Positions 6,664 through 10,677 of a stretch of DNA of 10,677 nucleotides are shown in pieces. A program made the position numbers and the translations under genes. This stretch comes from Chth-196 sp044370935 (GTDB taxonomy: Bacteria; Verrucomicrobiota; Verrucomicrobiia; Chthoniobacterales; Chthoniobacteraceae), in the NCBI GenBank assembly GCA_044370935.1, contig JBILUQ010000124.1, positions 1 through 10,677 of the forward strand, in the 5' to 3' direction. The notes beneath the pieces were generated by a model that saw only the letters and a program-made list of their open reading frames with translations, had not been told where the DNA came from and searched no databases. The number at the start of each line of letters is the position of its first letter. Within the stretch, counting starts at the first letter, position 1.

Positions 6664-7236
6664 ATGCTTCTGTGGCGAGAACCCCTGCCGAATTGCTGGT
6701 TGCCAAAAGTACGCGCCAATCTGGCGGGCGTACTCGTGGATCACGCTCATCTTGAGCGGAAGGCGGCAACGACCGCGCTGAACTTGGAGAAGTACAAGGA
6801 ACTTTACCACGAAGTGAGCGCGCTCAATGCAATCGCCATGGAAGAGCTTCAGCATTTCGAGCAGGTGCTTGGGCTTTTAAAAGAGCGCGACATTCCTTTC
6901 GGCCAGCCGATGCGCAGCCCGTGGATTAGCGCAATGATGGCCTCGCTTCGGAAAGGGCGCCGAGAGCAGGTCATTGACCATCTCGTGGTTTGCGCGCTCA
7001 TCGAAGGACGCAGTTGTGAAAAGTTTCAGATTCTTGCCGAGGGCGTGCGTGACCTGGATCCAAAGCTTGCAGACTTTTACGCAGGCTTGGTCGAGAGCGA
7101 GGGGAATCACTACGCCGCGTATCTCATCATGGCGCGCTCAATCGATGAGCATGAAACGCGTCGTCGACTCGATGCGTTTTTGGATTTAGACGCACAACTG
7201 ATCCGCAAGCCGCACACTTTGCCAATCCTTCACTGA
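6664..7236 (+). CDS. miaE: tRNA-(ms2io6A37)-hydroxylase, MiaE family
   Basis: A 190-residue diiron protein of the MiaE family, which hydroxylates the isopentenyl group of 2-methylthio-N6-isopentenyladenosine at position 37 of tRNAs reading codons that begin with U. The four-helix ferritin-like bundle is recognised from its iron ligands: E31 in VDHAHLERKA, E61 and H64 in EELQHF, E114 in ALIEGRSCEKF, and E146 and H149 in ESEGNHY. The C-terminus KPHTLPILH matches the ending seen in shorter MiaE homologues. The protein is near the usual length of the compact MiaE form; the Salmonella-type enzyme is longer. The start is fixed by an in-frame TAG three codons upstream of the ATG at 6664. It is isolated between secreted-protein genes; a strong terminator separates it from the pseudo-sulfatase gene. 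MiaA and MiaB, which make its substrate, are not in this window. Confidence 0.9.
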   Translation: MLLWREPLPNCWLPKVRANLAGVLVDHAHLERKAATTALNLEKYKELYHEVSALNAIAMEELQHFEQVLGLLKERDIPFGQPMRSPWISAMMASLRKGRREQVIDHLVVCALIEGRSCEKFQILAEGVRDLDPKLADFYAGLVESEGNHYAAYLIMARSIDEHETRRRLDAFLDLDAQLIRKPHTLPILH

Positions 7237-7247
7237 GTGCCGCGCGG

Positions 7248-7314
7248 CAGATAGTCCGAAACCAGATAGTCCGAAGCCTGTCCCCGGTCTCCGGCAACAG
7301 CCGCAGTCTCCGGC
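7248..7314 (+). repeat. Two short direct-repeat pairs downstream of miaE
   Basis: A 15-base unit CAGATAGTCCGAA(A/G)C occurs twice back to back (7248-7262 and 7263-7277, one mismatch). Just after it, GTCTCCGGC occurs twice at 7287-7295 and 7306-7314, 19 bases apart. They fill the non-coding space between miaE and the beta-propeller gene. No hairpin with a T-run is present. Function unknown; slippage duplication or a protein-binding site are both possible. Confidence 0.6.
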
Positions 7315-7370
7315 GAGATTACCGGCCAGAATGATTGTGCGGGTTAGGAAATGCTGCTAGGCAGAGAGTT

Positions 7371-8699
7371 ATGCGTTACCTCCACCCCCGCAGCCGCATC
7401 AGTAGCACGCATCGGATTTTTAACAAAAGAGTGTTCGATTGTACGTCCGTTTTCTTTGTTGGAATGGCGTTGTCGTGCTTTTTTCCTGAAAGACTATCCG
7501 CCGACAATTGGCCGCAGTGGCGAGGGCCACTTGGAACTGGAGTCACAAACGAAACACGCCTTCCAATCCGATGGGATTCGGAGAGTCATGTGAAGTGGAA
7601 GACTGCCTTGCCCGAGCGCGGGAACAGCACTCCGGCGATCTGGGGTAATCGGGTTTTTGTTACCCAAGCACGTGGACCGCAGAGACTGGTGATTTGCTTT
7701 GATCGAGCCGATGGGAAAGTTCTCTGGGAAAAAGGCACGACGTACAGCGGCCCTGAGACATTTCATCCTACAAACACACCTTGCGCTGCATCGCCCGCCA
7801 CCGATGGAGATGTGGTGGTCGCAAACTTCGGATCAGCGGGCGTCTTCGCATTCGACCTCGAAGGCCGAATCCTGTGGCAGGTGGATCTGGGAACGGTGAC
7901 TCATCAGTGGGGCTATGCGGCATCGCCCGTTTTGGATGGCGACCGATGTTTTGTGCATTTTGGTCCCGGGAAAAATAATCTGATTGCGGCATTTGATAAG
8001 CGGTCTGGCAAAAAGCTCTGGCAGGTGAATGTACCGATGGAGCATCCAAACGAACGCACAGACGGGTTCGCAGGAAAGCAAGGTGAGATCGGCTCCTGGA
8101 GCACTCCAATCCTCGTGCGAACAGAGAAGCGGACCGAGCTGATCGTGAGTCTGCCCGGGTGGCTCGCGGCGTTCGATCCTGAGGCGGGGACGGAACTTTG
8201 GCGATGCGATGGATTGAATCCCCTGCTCTACACGTCTGCAATGGCGGGAGACGGGGTTGTCGTGGGATCCGGCGGCTACGGTGGCAGCACGGTTGCTGTG
8301 CGTCCTGGCGGTTCTGGCGATGTGACGCAAAAGCGTCTATGGCACAAACTGCGCGACAAACAGCGCATTGGCAGCGGGGTGATCGCCAAAGGCCACCTTT
8401 ACATCCTCAACACACCGGGCACCGCCCAATGCGTTGACCTTGCGACCGGAGAAACAGTGTGGGAAGAAAGGCTCAGCGGCGTGCAAGGCCGCTCTGAGAG
8501 TTGGTCTTCGATGATTCTTGCCGGTGATCTCATCTATGTAAACAACCAGGCTGGAGATGTTTTTATCCTGAAGGCGTCTCCAAAATTTGAGCTCGTTACG
8601 ACAAATTCGATTTCCGATGGGATCATGAACGCCTCGATTGCAGTCTCTGATGGGGAGTTGTTTTTGCGAACTGAAAAGCACCTTTGGTGCATTCGTTAA
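7371..8699 (+). CDS. Secreted PQQ-like beta-propeller repeat protein
   Basis: A 442-residue protein made mainly of PQQ-like (PQQ_2/BamB-type) beta-propeller repeats. An N-terminal signal segment (hydrophobic TSVFFVGMALSCFF, about residues 25-38) is followed by NWPQWRGPLGTG, the standard opening of a large Planctomycetes/Verrucomicrobia family. Repeats are marked by A-F-D or C-F-D followed by G-x-x-L-W: CFDRADGKVLWEK, AFDLEGRILWQ, AFDKRSGKKLWQ, AFDPEAGTELWR, CVDLATGETVWEE. No PQQ-binding residues of the true quinoprotein alcohol dehydrogenases and no catalytic motif could be recognised, so a binding or scaffold role is as likely as catalysis. ATG 7371 is chosen over the earlier TTG at 7335; a GTG at 7431 would give a shorter n-region. 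AGAG lies 5 bases before the ATG. The intact sulfatase gene starts 45 bases after its stop, suggesting an operon. Confidence 0.85.
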   Translation: MRYLHPRSRISSTHRIFNKRVFDCTSVFFVGMALSCFFPERLSADNWPQWRGPLGTGVTNETRLPIRWDSESHVKWKTALPERGNSTPAIWGNRVFVTQARGPQRLVICFDRADGKVLWEKGTTYSGPETFHPTNTPCAASPATDGDVVVANFGSAGVFAFDLEGRILWQVDLGTVTHQWGYAASPVLDGDRCFVHFGPGKNNLIAAFDKRSGKKLWQVNVPMEHPNERTDGFAGKQGEIGSWSTPILVRTEKRTELIVSLPGWLAAFDPEAGTELWRCDGLNPLLYTSAMAGDGVVVGSGGYGGSTVAVRPGGSGDVTQKRLWHKLRDKQRIGSGVIAKGHLYILNTPGTAQCVDLATGETVWEERLSGVQGRSESWSSMILAGDLIYVNNQAGDVFILKASPKFELVTTNSISDGIMNASIAVSDGELFLRTEKHLWCIR

Positions 8700-8744
8700 A
8701 AAGCTATCAATTGCGTAGGAATACAGTTTTCACTTCTTCTGATT

Positions 8745-10232
8745 ATGAGCATTTTTTTAGCACGCATTTTTGTTCTCGTGAGCGGTCTTTCCGTGTTCGC
8801 GGCTGCAGCCAGCAAGCAAGATTTGCCGAACATCATCCTCATCAATATCGACGATCTCGGCTATGCGGACATCGGCCCGTTTGGAGGAAAGACGCCGACT
8901 CCAAATCTGGAGCGCATGGCAAGCGAGGGCATGAAGCTAACAAGCCACTATGCGGCGCCGGTGTGCAGTCCGTCCCGCGCAGCAATGATGACGGGATGCT
9001 ATCCAAAAAGAGTGCTGCCTATTCCAGGAGTCCTTTTTCCAGGGGCGGCCGTGGGGCTGAATCCGGCGGAGCACACAATCGCCGAGTTGCTCAAAAAGAA
9101 AGGTTATGCCACAGCCTGCATTGGAAAATGGCATCTGGGAGATCAACCGGAGTTTCTGCCGTTGGCCCAGGGGTTCGATCATTATTACGGCATCCCATAT
9201 TCGAATGATATGGGCAGGAAGGCAGAGGGTTCGAAGAGCAACCCAGGAAGCCCGCTTCCAAAGGTCAATCCCCAAAAGGAGGGCGCGCCATCGGCTGAGG
9301 CTCTGGACGGAACGGGCCTCAGGGGCGAGGCGCAACCGCCGCTCCCTCTGCTTGACGACTCCGAGGTGGTCGAGCGCGTCAAAGTTGAGGAGCAGCACAC
9401 CTTCACCCGCAGGTACACGGAGCGTGCGGTGAAATACATACATCAGCACAAGGCGTCCCCTTTCTTTCTCTACCTGCCCCACAACGCCGTTCACTTTCCT
9501 CACTACCCGCACCACGATTTTATGGGAAAATCCGGCGTGAGTTTGCAAAAAGATTGGGCGATGGAAGTGGATGATTCTGCAGGTCAGATCCTGAACGCAC
9601 TGCGGGAACTCAATCTCGACCAAAAGACACTGGTCGTATTCACAAGCGACAACGGCGGGCCAACCAACCAGGGCGGAGACAACACGCCCTTGCGAGGCAG
9701 CAAGGGTAGCACTCTCGAAGGTGGAATCCGCGTTTGCACCATCGCCTGGTGGCCGGGAAAAATCGCGCCGGGCTCGCAAACCAAGGCTATCACCGCTCAC
9801 ATGGACTTGCTCCCTACTTTCGCTTCAATCTGCTCTGCAAAAATTCCGAGTGACCGGAAGCTTGATGGAAAGGACATCTCTCCGGTTCTTTTTGGCAAAG
9901 GCGATCAGAACGGACACGATGTCTTCCATTATTATCTCGGGTTTAATCTGCAGGCGGTGCGGAGCGGTCCGTGGAAACTTCACTTGAGCAAAGACGAGCT
10001 TTACAATCTGGAGTCCGATATCGGTGAAACGAAAAACGTGGCGAAGGATCACTCCGAAATCGTGTCCAAGCTGAAGCAGTATGCGGATGAGATGAGAGCC
10101 GATCTTGGGGACAAAACCGCAGAAGCTCCGGGAGTTCGCCCGCTTGGCCGCGTGAGTCATCCGCTTCCCCTCATCTCTTCTGATGGCGGGGTCCGGCCCG
10201 GCTTTGACAGGCTGTTTAAAACGCTCCCGTAG
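8745..10232 (+). CDS. Secreted arylsulfatase-type sulfatase with intact active site
   Basis: A 495-residue type I sulfatase that should remove sulfate esters, probably from a sulfated carbohydrate or other organic sulfate, outside the cytoplasm (signal peptide about residues 1-22). All core residues are seen: D36-D37 in INIDDLGYADIG, the nucleophile C74 in C-S-P-S-R (74-78) that must be oxidised to formylglycine, K128 and H130 in GKWHLG, H250 in PHNAVH, D302-N303 in FTSDNGG and K320 in LRGSKGSTLEGGIR. C-S-P-S-R fits both the aerobic formylglycine-generating enzyme and anSME; neither is in the window. A Gly/Pro/Ser/Lys-rich stretch of about 39 residues (159-197) sits between YYGIPYSNDMG and PPLPLL, where I expect homologues to have little or nothing. 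The 45-base gap to the propeller gene suggests co-transcription. No Shine-Dalgarno sequence is clear. Substrate cannot be told from the sequence. Confidence 0.93.
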   Translation: MSIFLARIFVLVSGLSVFAAAASKQDLPNIILINIDDLGYADIGPFGGKTPTPNLERMASEGMKLTSHYAAPVCSPSRAAMMTGCYPKRVLPIPGVLFPGAAVGLNPAEHTIAELLKKKGYATACIGKWHLGDQPEFLPLAQGFDHYYGIPYSNDMGRKAEGSKSNPGSPLPKVNPQKEGAPSAEALDGTGLRGEAQPPLPLLDDSEVVERVKVEEQHTFTRRYTERAVKYIHQHKASPFFLYLPHNAVHFPHYPHHDFMGKSGVSLQKDWAMEVDDSAGQILNALRELNLDQKTLVVFTSDNGGPTNQGGDNTPLRGSKGSTLEGGIRVCTIAWWPGKIAPGSQTKAITAHMDLLPTFASICSAKIPSDRKLDGKDISPVLFGKGDQNGHDVFHYYLGFNLQAVRSGPWKLHLSKDELYNLESDIGETKNVAKDHSEIVSKLKQYADEMRADLGDKTAEAPGVRPLGRVSHPLPLISSDGGVRPGFDRLFKTLP

Positions 10233-10253
10233 CGCCGTCCGCAGTCGATGCCC

Positions 10254-10677
10254 TCAGCGATCCGTTGGCTCCTCGCTCGGCTTTGATTCGCCGTTCTGCT
10301 TTGGGCGCGTCGGATCATCCGTGCTTCTTTTCGGGATCATCCGCGGCTTCCAGTCCGGTTTGGAAAGCCTGCCAACCGACGCGTACTCCAGAAGTCGGCT
10401 GACGGGAAGCAGCACAAGGCCCGGCACTCCTTTCGCGTTGATGTGCGCGAAAAACCGCATGTAGTCGTCCATGAAATGGAGGTCTCCGTTTCCCAGCAGG
10501 TTGAACCCGAGTCCTTCCACCTTTAGGTCGCTGGTGCGAAAGATTCCGTCCTTGACGGTGAACGAAGCTGCGGCCTTGTGTGCCATGCTGTACCCCGCCC
10601 CTGGCAGGACGGTGCTCAGGATTCCGGAAAGCGGTCCGAGGAAGGGAATCGCAAAGACATTGCCGTCGGTGATTTTC
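10254..10677 (-). CDS. AsmA-like C-terminal region, envelope protein, 5' end beyond window
   Basis: The last roughly 140 residues of a larger protein that enters from the right edge and ends at a TGA at 10254-10256. The visible part reads ITDGNVFAIPFLGPLSGILS, then VKDGIFRTSDLKVEGLGFNL, NGDLHF, then VPGLVLLPVSRLLEYASVG followed by LSKPDWKPRMIP, and a hydrophilic tail rich in Lys, Pro and Glu. This order of beta-rich segments followed by L-L-E-Y-x-x-x-G-x-L-x-x-P-x-W-x-P is typical of the C-terminal region of AsmA/TamB-like proteins, which span the periplasm and take part in lipid transport or outer-membrane assembly. An internal ATG at 10586 is not the real start, since the frame stays open to the window edge with matching sequence. 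It converges with the sulfatase, 21 bases apart, with no terminator seen between them. The family call is moderately firm; the exact member is unknown. Confidence 0.75.
   Translation of the reverse strand, partial: KITDGNVFAIPFLGPLSGILSTVLPGAGYSMAHKAAASFTVKDGIFRTSDLKVEGLGFNLLGNGDLHFMDDYMRFFAHINAKGVPGLVLLPVSRLLEYASVGRLSKPDWKPRMIPKRSTDDPTRPKQNGESKPSEEPTDR

Noticed and set aside
6313..6855. A 180-codon minus-strand open frame across the gap upstream of miaE
   Set aside because: It overlaps the first 192 bases of miaE antisense and its C-terminal part is encoded by the rho-independent terminator stem. A shorter real gene inside it cannot be excluded, but no start with a ribosome binding site and no recognisable domain was found.
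8937..9800. A 287-codon minus-strand open frame
   Set aside because: It is the antisense shadow of the intact sulfatase, whose motifs continue unbroken across the whole interval.
10233..10253. A bidirectional terminator between the convergent sulfatase and AsmA-like genes
   Set aside because: The 21-base gap holds no convincing inverted repeat or T-run on either strand.
1..10677. A mobile element, prophage, CRISPR array or defence island
   Set aside because: No transposase, integrase, nuclease-helicase pair, Cas-like protein, regularly spaced repeat array or terminal inverted repeats were seen; the gene content is chromosomal.

Overview
The window looks like chromosomal DNA of moderately high GC from a Gram-negative heterotroph, most likely of the Verrucomicrobiota or a relative in the PVC group. 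That is inferred from gene content: secreted sulfatases, a PQQ-type sugar dehydrogenase, a PQQ-like beta-propeller with the W-P-Q-W-R-G-P opening common in Planctomycetes and Verrucomicrobia, and few recognisable Shine-Dalgarno sequences. No tRNA, rRNA, CRISPR array, insertion sequence, integrase or phage gene was seen.

Layout: (1) 1-1518, minus strand: dnaX, the clamp-loader tau subunit of DNA polymerase III, with its 3' end beyond the left edge. (2) A 186-base divergent intergenic region. (3) 1705-3840, plus strand: a secreted PQQ-dependent glucose/sorbosone dehydrogenase-like protein followed by a secreted sulfocyanin-like blue-copper protein, a plausible periplasmic electron donor/acceptor pair. 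(4) 3910-4665: an exodeoxyribonuclease III/AP endonuclease. (5) 4791-6302: a secreted full-length sulfatase-fold protein in which every catalytic residue that can be aligned is replaced, with a possible promoter and leader hairpin upstream and a textbook rho-independent terminator downstream. (6) 6664-7236: a MiaE-type tRNA hydroxylase. (7) 7371-10232: a secreted PQQ-like beta-propeller protein and, 45 bases later, a sulfatase with intact catalytic residues, probably co-transcribed. (8) 10254-10677, minus strand: the C-terminal end of an AsmA-like envelope protein, entering from the right edge and convergent with the sulfatase.

The window mixes housekeeping functions (replication, repair, tRNA modification, envelope) with secreted polysaccharide and sugar metabolism. 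The two most unusual items are the pseudo-sulfatase, which can be compared residue by residue with the intact sulfatase 2.4 kb downstream, and the cupredoxin, whose expected axial methionine is a histidine. I see no defence system or mobile element, and nothing that amounts to a complete undescribed multi-gene system.
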